Origin: Colwellia sp. D2M02
Lineage (GTDB): Bacteria > Pseudomonadota > Gammaproteobacteria > Enterobacterales > Alteromonadaceae
Length of the DNA: 64,000 nt
Assembly (NCBI RefSeq): GCF_018860755.1
Contig: NZ_JAHKPW010000011.1
Span: 25,772 to 89,771 of the forward strand
Direction of reading: 5' to 3'
Positions 35,689 through 43,951 of the stretch are shown one piece after another. How positions within the stretch are numbered: position 1 is the first letter of the stretch; every line of letters starts with the position of its first letter. The translations under genes and the position numbers were made by a program. A model generated the notes under the pieces. That model searched no databases, had not been told where the DNA came from, and saw only the letters and a program-made list of their open reading frames with translations.

Positions 35689-35721
35689 ACCCGTAAATTA
35701 ATTTGAAAATAATTTACAGGT
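35689..35721 (-). terminator. Hairpin terminator after fecR
   Basis: A stem of about 11-12 bp with one mismatch (ACCCGTAAATTA with TAATTTACAGGT) is followed on the minus strand by TTTTGTTTTTT. It lies about 40 bases after the fecR stop and upstream of receptor 2, so it would uncouple the regulator genes from the receptor. Confidence 0.65.
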
Positions 35722-35762
35722 AATTCGAATTTCAGATAAAAACGAGCTTTATTACTTACACT

Positions 35763-36644
35763 TTAATAAAGCAAAATATCACCGTTAGGCATTTCTTTTA
35801 CTTGTAAATCTAAACCTTCTGCAACCATGTTAAGGGCCAAATCTATAGAATCAATTTGAAAGCGACCTGATATTTCTTTTTTTATTACAGCACTATTTAT
35901 CACTTTAATTGGCTTGTCTAAATAAAGTTCAAACTCTTTTAAAACCACCGATAACGGCTCAGAAGAAAAAACTAATAATTGATCACGCCATGACAACCCT
36001 GAGTTAAATTGCTCAGCTGATAATGACTTCCATCGTTGTTTTATTCGCCTACGTCCTTCTCCCTCGTGAACAATGAGTGGTACGCTATTATTTAACGACT
36101 CTACCTTTACACTATGCTCTGTTACTTGTATTTGTAACTGCGCATGTGTTCTTACATAAAATTCCGTCCCCAATGCGGTTATATTAAGATCATTATATTG
36201 CACAATAAATGGTCTGTTTTTATCTTTAGCTACCCGAAAATAAGCATCACCAGAAAGTAACTTAATAAAGCGCTGTTCTTGCGAATAAGCTATTTTTAAA
36301 TGTGTATTATGTTTTAATTCAACCACCGAGCCATCTGGTAAAGTATAAGTTGATTGTTGTGCGTACGACTGGTATTGCTGCTCTAAAACCTTAGGTGGCA
36401 AAAATAATATAATAGCAGTAACCAGCAATACAACGCTGGCCGCCAAACTAAAAGACCACTGTTTGCTGTAACCGCGCTGTTTTTGCTTAGCAAATAGCTC
36501 TTCTCGGCAACGAAAATAAGTTGTCTTATGTAACGATGACTGCTCAATCCAGCGCATAAACTCTTGCTGTTCAGTAAAACTTACTTTTTCAGATAACATT
36601 AATGTTAGCCACTGTTGAGCTTGTTTTTCTAATATTTCATTCAT
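35763..36644 (-). CDS. fecR: FecR-family transmembrane anti-sigma regulator
   Basis: This 293-residue protein has an N-terminal cytoplasmic DUF4880-type helix region (about 5-50, QQWLTLMLSEKVSFTEQQEFMRW split across two helices), one membrane helix (about 64-83), and a periplasmic FecR domain beginning TYTLPDGSVVELK. A C-terminal STN-like segment is also seen. It should sense the STN domain of a loaded receptor and activate the sigma factor. It is two bases downstream of the sigma factor gene. Confidence 0.9.
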   Translation of the reverse strand: MNEILEKQAQQWLTLMLSEKVSFTEQQEFMRWIEQSSLHKTTYFRCREELFAKQKQRGYSKQWSFSLAASVVLLVTAIILFLPPKVLEQQYQSYAQQSTYTLPDGSVVELKHNTHLKIAYSQEQRFIKLLSGDAYFRVAKDKNRPFIVQYNDLNITALGTEFYVRTHAQLQIQVTEHSVKVESLNNSVPLIVHEGEGRRRIKQRWKSLSAEQFNSGLSWRDQLLVFSSEPLSVVLKEFELYLDKPIKVINSAVIKKEISGRFQIDSIDLALNMVAEGLDLQVKEMPNGDILLY

Positions 36645-36646
36645 CG

Positions 36647-37141
36647 TTAACGCTCCTTATGTAGCGCTTGTTTACATTGTGCGAGTATATGAGCGATAGA
36701 TTTTTCAACCCAACTCACCGAACGCTTTTTTTCTCGTGCGATTTGCTCATAATTTTGACCATGAATTTTTGAACGCCATAATAAATCTTTTTTTTCAGTA
36801 TGTTGCTTATCAATACAGTGCTGAAGTTGCTCCAAAGATCGATTATGCATAAATGTTTTCTCTGTGCAATTATCACTTATTAACGAATCTTCGCAAAATA
36901 CTTCATTGTTATGTAGTTGCGTTTTACGGTAATAATCGAGTACTAAATTATTCATAATGGTTTGAACATAACCAGCAATATTATCAATAGTATGCCAATG
37001 CTCAACACGCATTAATCGAATATAAAAATCTTGCATTAAATCTTCTCGTTCCGCAGAGCAACTAACTTTAGATTTTAAACTTTTTTCGATGCCCGATTGA
37101 AAGCGCTGATAAACTTTTTCTGCTGTATAGGGAGGTGTCAC
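36647..37141 (-). CDS. fecI: FecI-type extracytoplasmic-function sigma factor
   Basis: This 164-residue ECF sigma factor has region 2 (CSAEREDLMQDFYIRLMRVE and following YVQTIMNNLVLDYYRK) and region 4 (WRSKIHGQNYEQIAREKKRS with a helix-turn-helix). It should direct transcription of receptor genes when FecR signals ligand binding. The start is GTG with only a modest ribosome-binding site. A possible Fur box lies about 40 bases upstream, fitting iron-limited expression. Confidence 0.9.
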   Translation of the reverse strand: MTPPYTAEKVYQRFQSGIEKSLKSKVSCSAEREDLMQDFYIRLMRVEHWHTIDNIAGYVQTIMNNLVLDYYRKTQLHNNEVFCEDSLISDNCTEKTFMHNRSLEQLQHCIDKQHTEKKDLLWRSKIHGQNYEQIAREKKRSVSWVEKSIAHILAQCKQALHKER

Positions 37142-37180
37142 GACGAACTCTTGTATAAATCACGAGACCACCATGTTAAC

Positions 37181-37199
37181 GCAATTAATTCTCATTGTT
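37181..37199. promoter_or_regulatory. Candidate Fur box upstream of fecI
   Basis: Read on the minus strand, AACAATGAGAATTAATTGC matches about 12 of 19 Fur consensus positions, including the AATGAGAAT core common at sigma factor promoters. It lies in the divergent region between fecI and the TPR-like gene. Confidence 0.5.
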
Positions 37200-37300
37200 A
37201 ATTAGAATCAATAAAGTACGTATTTAAGAACGCATTAAATAACAACGGGTATATAATCACTTATTAATAACAAATGTCATTAAACGACTAAAAGGCACCC

Positions 37301-37726
37301 ATGAATACTAAAATATATAAAAGCGTACTTGCGCATACCGCTAACTTACTAGGCGCTGTTCAACAAAAAAACCAAGCTCGCTTCGATGACTACTATGCTG
37401 AATTAAAGCAACTATGTGAAACTCATGAAAATACCGATAAAGATCACCCGGTACAGTGGGAAACCCTCGCTGATTTTACCGATGATTTAACCGAAGCTGT
37501 AACATTATATGAGCACGCGTTGGTAAAAGCGGAGACGATTAACGATAAAGATTTCCGTTCATCTATTGGTTACTCAATTGCGGCACTTAAAGTAGAGTTA
37601 GGTGATAAAACCAGTGCTATTGAGCATTTAGAAAAGGCCAAAATTAGCTGCAATAAAATTGTTGATAAAGAATTAAAAGCAGAAATACATGACTTATTAG
37701 AAGAGTTAAAAGTCGCAGAAGGTTAA
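37301..37726 (+). CDS. Small TPR-like helical protein
   Basis: This 141-residue protein with no signal peptide is all-helical. A segment EAVTLYEHALVKAETINDKDFRSSIGYSIAA followed by LGDKTSAIEHLEKAKISC reads as two tetratricopeptide-like hairpins. It is probably a cytoplasmic protein-protein interaction module. It is divergent from fecI and convergent with the deacetylase gene; neither suggests a function. A start with AAAGGCACCC eight bases upstream is convincing. Confidence 0.65.
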   Translation: MNTKIYKSVLAHTANLLGAVQQKNQARFDDYYAELKQLCETHENTDKDHPVQWETLADFTDDLTEAVTLYEHALVKAETINDKDFRSSIGYSIAALKVELGDKTSAIEHLEKAKISCNKIVDKELKAEIHDLLEELKVAEG

Positions 37727-37782
37727 TAAACCTGAATTCTGGATAATTGCCCGCAATTTGAGTAACGTCAACACAAAGCACA

Positions 37783-37816
37783 AAAGAGTAGCGTCATAGT
37801 AACGCAGCTACTCTTT
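37783..37816. terminator. Hairpin between convergent TPR-like and deacetylase genes
   Basis: AAAGAGTAGC and GCTACTCTTT form a perfect 10-bp stem with a 14-base loop. T-tracts are short on both sides. It is well placed to end transcription from both convergent genes. Confidence 0.6.
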
Positions 37817-37855
37817 ACTAGCTTGCCAATAGGTAAATTGAGTAAGCAATAGTTG

Positions 37856-38929
37856 TTATAGCGGATACCAACTGCCATCTTCATTTAGAATAAACCACGG
37901 TTTAGAATACCAATAATAACGACCCGGTTCACTAATACTAGCCGCGGTACAATTACCGCGAACACGCCCTACGGGTAAGTCTTTACTGAAGGTGATGCTA
38001 AAACTACTATCATCATGCCAAGTAATATCCTGCTTACCTAACCCCGAGATGTAACAGTTTAAACCTGCTTTATAAAAGTCGTCATTTTCAACATTAAAGG
38101 TGATACTTTTCGGCTCACCGTACTTATAAATTGTGTTGGCATTTTCGCCTTTCAAGCCAAGCGCTAAAGGTAGCGAGCCTAACTTATCACGTAAACTCGA
38201 TATTTTGTCATACGGCATTGAAACAGGAAAACGCGACAAGCTACTTAAGTCGCTTGCTAAGCCAACTGCGCCAGATTGCTGTGAAAAACCCACATAACCA
38301 AGTTCGCGTAACCACTTTTGAGTCGCAACATCATATTCGCCATAAGGGTAAGCAAAATAATGCCAGCTTTGACCAGTTTTCTCTTTAATAATGGCTTCTG
38401 CTTTTACCAATAAAGTGCCCTGTTGAGTTAACCACTGCTGCTGTGTGAGTTGTTCAGTTTCGCTTGTCGGAATACGTGCTAGTGAATGATGCTCATAACC
38501 ATGGTTAGCAATAATAACGCCCTCATCGGCTAAAGTTTTAAGTTGCGCCCAAGATAAAGAATTAGAAGCTGGATTAGTTTCATTACGATTAATGACCGCT
38601 GGGTTAACAAAAATGGTGTAAGGAAAATTAAACTTATCAAGTAATGGTTTAGCGTTGGTCGCAATATTACTGTAAGCATCATCAAAAGTAATCGCCACCA
38701 ACTTATCTTCAAGTGGCTGTTCGGCTTTAATAGCTTCAACCAAGGTCGAAAGTGCGACCACCTTAAAATGATTATCTTTTAAAAACTGCAAATGCTTTTC
38801 AAATTGCGCAGGAGTAATGCTAGTGCTTTTCGGTGTTTCATCACTAACATGATGATATTGCAATATAACCGCAGCAAAGCTGCTCAAGTGAAAGAACAAT
38901 AAAAATAGAGTTAAAATGCAGCGTGTCAT
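37856..38929 (-). CDS. Secreted polysaccharide deacetylase
   Basis: This 357-residue protein has a signal peptide (about 1-19) and a NodB-type carbohydrate esterase 4 domain: TFDDAYSN with Asp83/Asp84, and NHGYEHHSL with metal ligands His143 and His147. It should remove acetyl groups from an N-acetylated polysaccharide in the periplasm or outside. A C-terminal domain of about 110 residues with a beta-sandwich look (from about residue 245) follows; its role is unknown. The gene is alone, divergent from the MATE exporter. Confidence 0.87.
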   Translation of the reverse strand: MTRCILTLFLLFFHLSSFAAVILQYHHVSDETPKSTSITPAQFEKHLQFLKDNHFKVVALSTLVEAIKAEQPLEDKLVAITFDDAYSNIATNAKPLLDKFNFPYTIFVNPAVINRNETNPASNSLSWAQLKTLADEGVIIANHGYEHHSLARIPTSETEQLTQQQWLTQQGTLLVKAEAIIKEKTGQSWHYFAYPYGEYDVATQKWLRELGYVGFSQQSGAVGLASDLSSLSRFPVSMPYDKISSLRDKLGSLPLALGLKGENANTIYKYGEPKSITFNVENDDFYKAGLNCYISGLGKQDITWHDDSSFSITFSKDLPVGRVRGNCTAASISEPGRYYWYSKPWFILNEDGSWYPL

Positions 38930-39018
38930 GATAATTTTCTCTGTCCGTAGCTGGATAATTTTGAATAGGGTAAAATAACGCTTTTACACTGAAAAGCCCA
39001 GCCAATAGGAACAGTTTA

Positions 39019-40359
39019 TTGTTATTATTTAGTAATCCCGATCAACATAAGCGTTTATTTGCCCTAGCGCTACCAATGATACTATCGAACATAACCGTTC
39101 CTTTAATTGGTTTAGTTGATACTGCGGTCGTTGGTCATCTTGAGCATGCCTATTATTTAGGTGGTAGCACCATTGGCGCAATGTTAATTAGTGTTGTGGT
39201 ATGGCTATGTGGTTTTTTACGCATGTCTACTACAGGCCTTAGTGCACAAGCATTTGGCCAAGATAATACTCGTAGTAATATTATGGTGCTACTGCGTGGT
39301 ATTTGTGTCGCCTTTACCGTTGGTGTCGTGTTAGTACTATGCCAAAGTGTTTATATTGATGTCGGTTTAGCACTTGCTGGTGGCTCCGAGCAAGTGCAGT
39401 TTTATGCAAAACAATATGCCCAAATTAGAATTTGGGGAGCGCCTGCTGCTTTAGCTAATTTAGTCATACTTGGTTGGCTTATTGGTAATCAAAAAAGTAA
39501 AGCCGTTATGTGGCTATTAATCACTGCTAATTTAGTGAATGTTGGCCTAGATCTGCTATTTGTATTTGGCCTAAACTGGCAAGTAAAAGGCGTAGCATTT
39601 GCTAGCCTTATAGCCGAATACTCAACCATGTTGCTGGGCTTGTTCTATATTTTATCGCGCTATAACACGACGGTTATTCAATTATGCCAAGATAAAAAAA
39701 ATACACTAGTGACCTTAGTGGAGCGTTCGGCATTATTAAGTTATTTTCGTTTAAATCGCGACATACTCATTAGAACCTTATGTTTACAAGTCGCCTTTTT
39801 ATTTATTACCTTTCAGGGTGCAAAACTAGGCGATAACGTTGTAGCCGCCAATGCTATTTTGATGAATTTTTTACTGCTAATTTCTTTTGGTTTAGATGGT
39901 ATAGCCAACGCTGCAGAAGCCATGGTAGGTAAAGCCTATGGTGAAAAAAACACAAAGAAATTACAGCAAACTGTACACATAGCGTTATTCTGGAACCTTG
40001 TTTTTGCCGGTATATACTCAGTGCTATTTCTAGTCGCTGGTGAGTACTTATTAACACTAATTACCAGTATTGACAGTGTGATCGCGTTTGCTAAAGATTA
40101 CTTAGTGTGGATTATTCTATTACCTATTATTTCATGTTGGTGTTATTTATACGACGGTATTTATATTGGCTTATTACAGGCAAAAGTGATGCGTAACAGT
40201 ATGATAGTGGCTACCTTTGCTTGCTTCTTCCCGCTGTGGTTTGTGTTACAGGCTTATGAGAATCATGCTCTGTGGGCGGCCTTTTTAGGTTTTATGTTAG
40301 CCCGTGGTATAACCCTCGCTTGGCACTTTCATACCATAGTATTGAAAGAGCGAGGTTAA
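39019..40359 (+). CDS. dinF: MATE-family efflux transporter, DinF-like
   Basis: This 446-residue protein has twelve predicted membrane helices in two MatE halves. The N-terminal LALPMILSNITVPLIGLVDT and VVGHLEHAYYLGG are typical of the DinF branch, which exports organic cations or oxidised compounds with ion antiport. The start is TTG with TAGGA eight bases upstream. No LexA box is apparent nearby, so SOS control as in E. coli dinF is not suggested. Confidence 0.86.
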   Translation: MLLFSNPDQHKRLFALALPMILSNITVPLIGLVDTAVVGHLEHAYYLGGSTIGAMLISVVVWLCGFLRMSTTGLSAQAFGQDNTRSNIMVLLRGICVAFTVGVVLVLCQSVYIDVGLALAGGSEQVQFYAKQYAQIRIWGAPAALANLVILGWLIGNQKSKAVMWLLITANLVNVGLDLLFVFGLNWQVKGVAFASLIAEYSTMLLGLFYILSRYNTTVIQLCQDKKNTLVTLVERSALLSYFRLNRDILIRTLCLQVAFLFITFQGAKLGDNVVAANAILMNFLLLISFGLDGIANAAEAMVGKAYGEKNTKKLQQTVHIALFWNLVFAGIYSVLFLVAGEYLLTLITSIDSVIAFAKDYLVWIILLPIISCWCYLYDGIYIGLLQAKVMRNSMIVATFACFFPLWFVLQAYENHALWAAFLGFMLARGITLAWHFHTIVLKERG

Positions 40360-40718
40360 CGAGGTTGAGCTTGTTTGATATTCGACCAAAGCAGCAACAC
40401 TTGCGCTACTAAGTAACCGCAAGCTAAACCTGCAACATTAGCTGCCATATCTAGCCACTCACCATAGCGATTGACGTACGGTTGAATTAACTCAATAGCG
40501 CCACTAAAAAGTGCAAAGCCAAAAGCAATATAAAGTAGGTATTTAGGTCTTGCTAAAGCCGCTGGTAACATTAACGCGCCATACGAAATAAAATGATGGG
40601 TTTTATCGCTACCTGGTACTTGCGGTAAATGAGCAGCTGGCCATAATGACAAGGTGGCGATCGTCGCAAGTAAGACTAACGTAATAAACAACCAATAACG
40701 TTTAATTAACTGTAGCAT
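40356..40718 (-). CDS. VanZ-like small membrane protein
   Basis: This 120-residue protein has about four helices and the VanZ-family core HFISYGALMLPAALARPK followed by ELIQPYVNRYGEWLDMAANVAG. The function of such proteins is unclear outside teicoplanin resistance. Its end overlaps the MATE gene end by four bases on the opposite strand, and it lies nine bases after the gene at 40728. Confidence 0.8.
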   Translation of the reverse strand: MLQLIKRYWLFITLVLLATIATLSLWPAAHLPQVPGSDKTHHFISYGALMLPAALARPKYLLYIAFGFALFSGAIELIQPYVNRYGEWLDMAANVAGLACGYLVAQVLLLWSNIKQAQPR

Positions 40719-40727
40719 GATTATTAA

Positions 40728-40991
40728 TTACCACTTTGTTGAGTTTTTTGTTTTAGATTGGTTGCGATATATAATATTCAACCAACGATTAGCAAACATA
40801 CCTGTGTATCCCCATGCAGCAATTAAGCAAGCGATTACCAAAGTAACAATACCCGCCACTTGCCATAAATGGTGATGAAAATAGCCCAACGCAATAAATG
40901 CTAAAGCGACACAAAAAAGGCCAAGACCACGTAAGAATAGCCTTAAGCTAGCTTGGGGGTTTTGACCTAGTTTTTCGAGTAATTTATACAT
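40728..40991 (-). CDS. Small two-helix membrane protein
   Basis: This 87-residue protein has two membrane helices (about 24-40 and 47-65) and a basic C-terminus. It is not recognised. It lies between nfuA and the VanZ-like gene on the same strand with short gaps, so it may be part of an nfuA operon. The high hydrophobicity and good packing between neighbours argue it is real. Confidence 0.6.
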   Translation of the reverse strand: MYKLLEKLGQNPQASLRLFLRGLGLFCVALAFIALGYFHHHLWQVAGIVTLVIACLIAAWGYTGMFANRWLNIIYRNQSKTKNSTKW

Positions 40992-41026
40992 CAGCGAAAC
41001 CGTTAAATACTGATTAACGTACGCTA

Positions 41027-41605
41027 TTAATAGTAAGAGTGCTCGCCACGCTCATGTTCAGTCGCGTCTTTAACGCCTTTAATTTCGCCAGCCATAATAT
41101 CAATAAGCTGTTTTTCAATGCCATCTTTAACGGTAACATCAATTTGACTACAACCGTTACAACCACCACCAAATTGTAATACGGCATAACCATCTTCAGT
41201 AATTTCAACCAAAGTACAATCACCGCCATGACCCGCTAACTGAGGGTTAACCTCAGCTTGTAAAAAGTAATGCACGCGCTCAAATAAAGGAGCGTCGTCA
41301 GCAACTTTACGTAATTTAGCATTTGGCGCTTTTAACGTAAGCTGTGAGCCCATTTGATCAGTGGTAAAATCAATTTCAGCTTCTTCTAAGTAACTTTTAC
41401 TGTCACTGTCGACCATTGCTGAAAAGCCATCAAAAGGTAAAATAATATCATCAGGCTCTACGGCATCAGGAGGACAGTACGAAACGCCACACTCGGCCTT
41501 AGCGGTGCCTGGATTTACGACGAAAACACGAATATGCGTACCTTCTGCTTGCTGTGAAAGTAAATTTACAAAATGTTTTTGTGCGCTTTCTGAAATACTA
41601 ATCAT
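41027..41605 (-). CDS. nfuA: NfuA, iron-sulfur cluster carrier
   Basis: This 192-residue protein has a degenerate A-type N-terminal domain ([18 protein letters not shown]) and a C-terminal Nfu domain with the cluster-binding Cys149-Asn-Gly-Cys152. It supplies Fe-S clusters to target proteins under iron or oxidative stress. Its nearness to comF and bioH repeats the bioH-gntX(comF)-nfuA order known from Enterobacteria. Confidence 0.96.
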   Translation of the reverse strand: MISISESAQKHFVNLLSQQAEGTHIRVFVVNPGTAKAECGVSYCPPDAVEPDDIILPFDGFSAMVDSDSKSYLEEAEIDFTTDQMGSQLTLKAPNAKLRKVADDAPLFERVHYFLQAEVNPQLAGHGGDCTLVEITEDGYAVLQFGGGCNGCSQIDVTVKDGIEKQLIDIMAGEIKGVKDATEHERGEHSYY

Positions 41606-41828
41606 ATTATACTACTCTCTCTGCTCTCGGTATTTTTGAGCAAGTTTCATCTTAAACATCGCTTAAAAAAGTACCTGACTATTTTACTCAAGTATAGCTA
41701 TTTTACGCTGCAATGTTGTTATGTGCCAATGGTTTTTGTGCTTTTGTTTATTCAGTCATTATACCGTAAAGCTAGAGAAAGCATTCATGAGCGTAAAACG
41801 CTTTTCATTAATAATAATTCTCGCTGCT
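41606..41828. other. Intergenic region between comF and nfuA
   Basis: These 223 bases should hold the nfuA promoter on the minus strand. A short plus-strand reading frame covers it (67 codons, basic and leucine-rich, ending inside comF); it shows no family resemblance and I do not call it a gene. Confidence 0.4.
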
Positions 41829-42611
41829 TTATACTTTAGGTAGTGTTAAGCAAACCGCGACAACAGTGACGGTTTCAACGCCAACCGCTTTTAATAATCG
41901 ACTGATTTCGCTGGCTGTTGTGCCTGTAGTAACAACATCATCAATCAAAATAACATGTTTTACATCGCTAAAGTCATTCGTTAATTTAAAGCTATTCTTG
42001 AGGTTTTTTCGACGCGCCTGACCCGTTTTCCCCATTTGACTCTCATCTTTTTTAATTCGACTGACGGCATTAGGTAAATACTTAAGCTGTAAAGCCTGAG
42101 CGAAAGGCTTAGCAATTAAATGCGCTTGATTATAACCTCGTAATTGCCACTTACTCAGATGCAATGGTACAGATAGCACCACCTCAGGGGCTATTTCAGT
42201 TGCATAGTGTTGCCATTGCTGCGCCAATAAAACCGCAAATAATTGCCCAAGCTCAAAACGGCCATGATACTTCAACTGAGCTAGCCATTGAGTAAAGGGA
42301 GGCAGGTAAGGCGCTAACGCAAAAAGCCGATCAAATTTTATCTTTGGCAAAGCATGGTTAACCGCTGGCCACATTAATAAGTCACCATGAATTAACTCTT
42401 GCTTAAAGTACGGTAAATCATTTTGGCAATACTGACATATTAAATATTGTTGCTTGCTATTTATTCCGTCATTTTCAGTGTCGTTTTCAGTAATAATATC
42501 AAGACCACACAAGTCACAACTACTTAAAGAAAATAGCTGCTGCTTTAGTTTTGCTAAATAACTCAAGAAAACACGACTAGTCATCGTGCTAATACCTTGT
42601 TGCCACTCCAT
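41829..42611 (-). CDS. comF: ComF/GntX-family amidophosphoribosyltransferase-like protein
   Basis: This 260-residue protein has an N-terminal zinc-ribbon-like part (CDLCGLD and CQYCQND) and a C-terminal phosphoribosyltransferase fold with VILIDDVVTTGTTASE as the PRPP-binding motif. ComF helps natural DNA uptake; GntX is the E. coli counterpart. The start at 42611 has AAAAGGG upstream. A longer frame to 42692 would overlap the divergent bioH start and adds no recognisable sequence. Confidence 0.9.
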   Translation of the reverse strand: MEWQQGISTMTSRVFLSYLAKLKQQLFSLSSCDLCGLDIITENDTENDGINSKQQYLICQYCQNDLPYFKQELIHGDLLMWPAVNHALPKIKFDRLFALAPYLPPFTQWLAQLKYHGRFELGQLFAVLLAQQWQHYATEIAPEVVLSVPLHLSKWQLRGYNQAHLIAKPFAQALQLKYLPNAVSRIKKDESQMGKTGQARRKNLKNSFKLTNDFSDVKHVILIDDVVTTGTTASEISRLLKAVGVETVTVVAVCLTLPKV

Positions 42612-42685
42612 GGAAACGCCCTTTTGATAAACAGCAGTATGATATAAACTACGCCTTTCATTGAACAAGGCAGCATAATACAAGC

Positions 42686-43540
42686 ATGGCAAAAAACTTG
42701 GCTTTTACCACTACACCTTCCCATACTTTACGTAAAGATAAAGGCGAGCATAAAGTTCCCGTGGTTTTAATCCATGGCTGGGGTCTAAACTCAGGGGTTT
42801 GGCAACCGCTACTTGAGCTATTATCAGCGCAAGACGACACTCCTTTTGAGTATATTACCGTTGACTTACCCGGCTTTGGGCAAAATAGTGAATTAACTTT
42901 AACCCCTTATAGCTTGGGCAACATTTGTGAGACGCTCAATAAAACGCTAACAAGACCTGCTATTTACTTAGGCTGGTCTTTAGGTGGGCTAGTTGCAACA
43001 CATATGGCATTACACCACCCCAATAAAGTTTTAGGATTAATTACCGTTGCTAGTAGCCCTTATTTTGTTGAGGAAGAATATCAGCAAAATAATACCATTT
43101 GGCCTGGAATTAAAAGCCATGTATTAACTAGCTTTCATCAGCAACTCGCGCAAGATACTGCAAAAACCATTACTGGATTTCTAAAAATTCAAGCAATGGG
43201 TAGCCCTCATATTCGTCAAGACTTAAAACTCATCACCCAATTAGTTATGGCGCACACTTTACCCAACAAAAAAACCTTAGATGAATCACTGAACTTATTA
43301 AGTGACAGTGATTTGCGAATACAACTAAAAACTATTAAACAACCCTTTTTACGCTTATATGGTAATAACGATAGTTTGGTTCCTAAGAAGGTCATTAAAT
43401 TAATTAATGACCTTGCGCCAAAGAGCGAGCAACATACGTTTATGCAAGCCTCTCACGCACCTTTTATTTCACATCTCGATGATTTTCATCAAGTATTAAA
43501 AGCTTGGCTAGTAGCGCACTTTTTAAATAGCACGAGTTAA
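42686..43540 (+). CDS. bioH: BioH, pimeloyl-ACP methyl ester carboxylesterase
   Basis: This 284-residue alpha/beta hydrolase has the oxyanion segment HGWGLNSGVW, nucleophile Ser98 in GWSLGG, Asp229 in GNNDSLVP and His257 in ASHAPF. It frees pimeloyl-ACP from its methyl ester in biotin synthesis. It is about 28 residues longer than the E. coli enzyme. It is divergent from comF with a 74-base gap, the conserved arrangement. Confidence 0.92.
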   Translation: MAKNLAFTTTPSHTLRKDKGEHKVPVVLIHGWGLNSGVWQPLLELLSAQDDTPFEYITVDLPGFGQNSELTLTPYSLGNICETLNKTLTRPAIYLGWSLGGLVATHMALHHPNKVLGLITVASSPYFVEEEYQQNNTIWPGIKSHVLTSFHQQLAQDTAKTITGFLKIQAMGSPHIRQDLKLITQLVMAHTLPNKKTLDESLNLLSDSDLRIQLKTIKQPFLRLYGNNDSLVPKKVIKLINDLAPKSEQHTFMQASHAPFISHLDDFHQVLKAWLVAHFLNSTS

Positions 43541-43627
43541 AGAGTTTCAACCGATGTTAGGCTTTACTTTTACTGCAAAGTGATTAATAATTAAACAATG
43601 TAATATACCATTAATAGGAGTCGGTCT

Positions 43628-43933
43628 ATGAACATACAATCGTCTTTCAATTCAGGTATTGAAGGTTTTCAAAATGCTCGAGCAACTGCGGACAAAGCCG
43701 CTGCGGATATTGCTGCCAATACCCTTGCTAGCAATGAGCAGGCTGAAACTCAAAATGTTAATGCTGAAGTAAATACCGATATCGTTAGCCAAGCAACTAA
43801 GCCAGAGAGCGTGCCTGACTTAAATCAATCTATTGTTAATTTAAAAGTTGCTGAATTCCAAGCTAAGGCTGCCACAGAAGTCATTAAAAGTGCAGATGAG
43901 AGCTTAGGCACCTTGATTGATGTTACCGCTTAA
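43628..43933 (+). CDS. Small Ala-rich helical protein, unknown
   Basis: This 101-residue protein has no signal peptide. The N-terminal half is Ala/Asn rich; the C-terminal half (NLKVAEFQAKAATEVIKSADESLGTLIDV) is a long helix resembling the ends of flagellar rod/hook-type or filament proteins. A TAGGAG lies seven bases before the ATG. It precedes the SprA-type gene by 18 bases on the same strand, so the two are probably co-transcribed. I have no function to propose beyond a possible link to that protein. Confidence 0.6.
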   Translation: MNIQSSFNSGIEGFQNARATADKAAADIAANTLASNEQAETQNVNAEVNTDIVSQATKPESVPDLNQSIVNLKVAEFQAKAATEVIKSADESLGTLIDVTA

Positions 43934-43951
43934 TCAGCCTATTAAAATACT

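Larger units (their letters stand above)
35303..35721 (-). repeat. Duplicated terminator-leader-signal-STN block, copy 2
   Basis: This partner of 32619-33036 includes the hairpin, T-rich leader, Fur-like site and first 110 codons of receptor 2. The leader is almost base-for-base identical to copy 1, with one extra T in the hairpin loop and one stem mismatch. Confidence 0.9.

Noticed and set aside
39019..40359. SOS control of the dinF-like gene
   Set aside because: No CTGT-N8-ACAG site was seen in its upstream region.
41636..41839. Plus-strand 67-codon reading frame between comF and nfuA
   Set aside because: No family resemblance, poor start context and overlap with the comF end; a chance frame.
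42612..42692. Longer comF start at 42692
   Set aside because: It would overlap the divergent bioH start and adds no family sequence; 42611 has AAAAGGG upstream.
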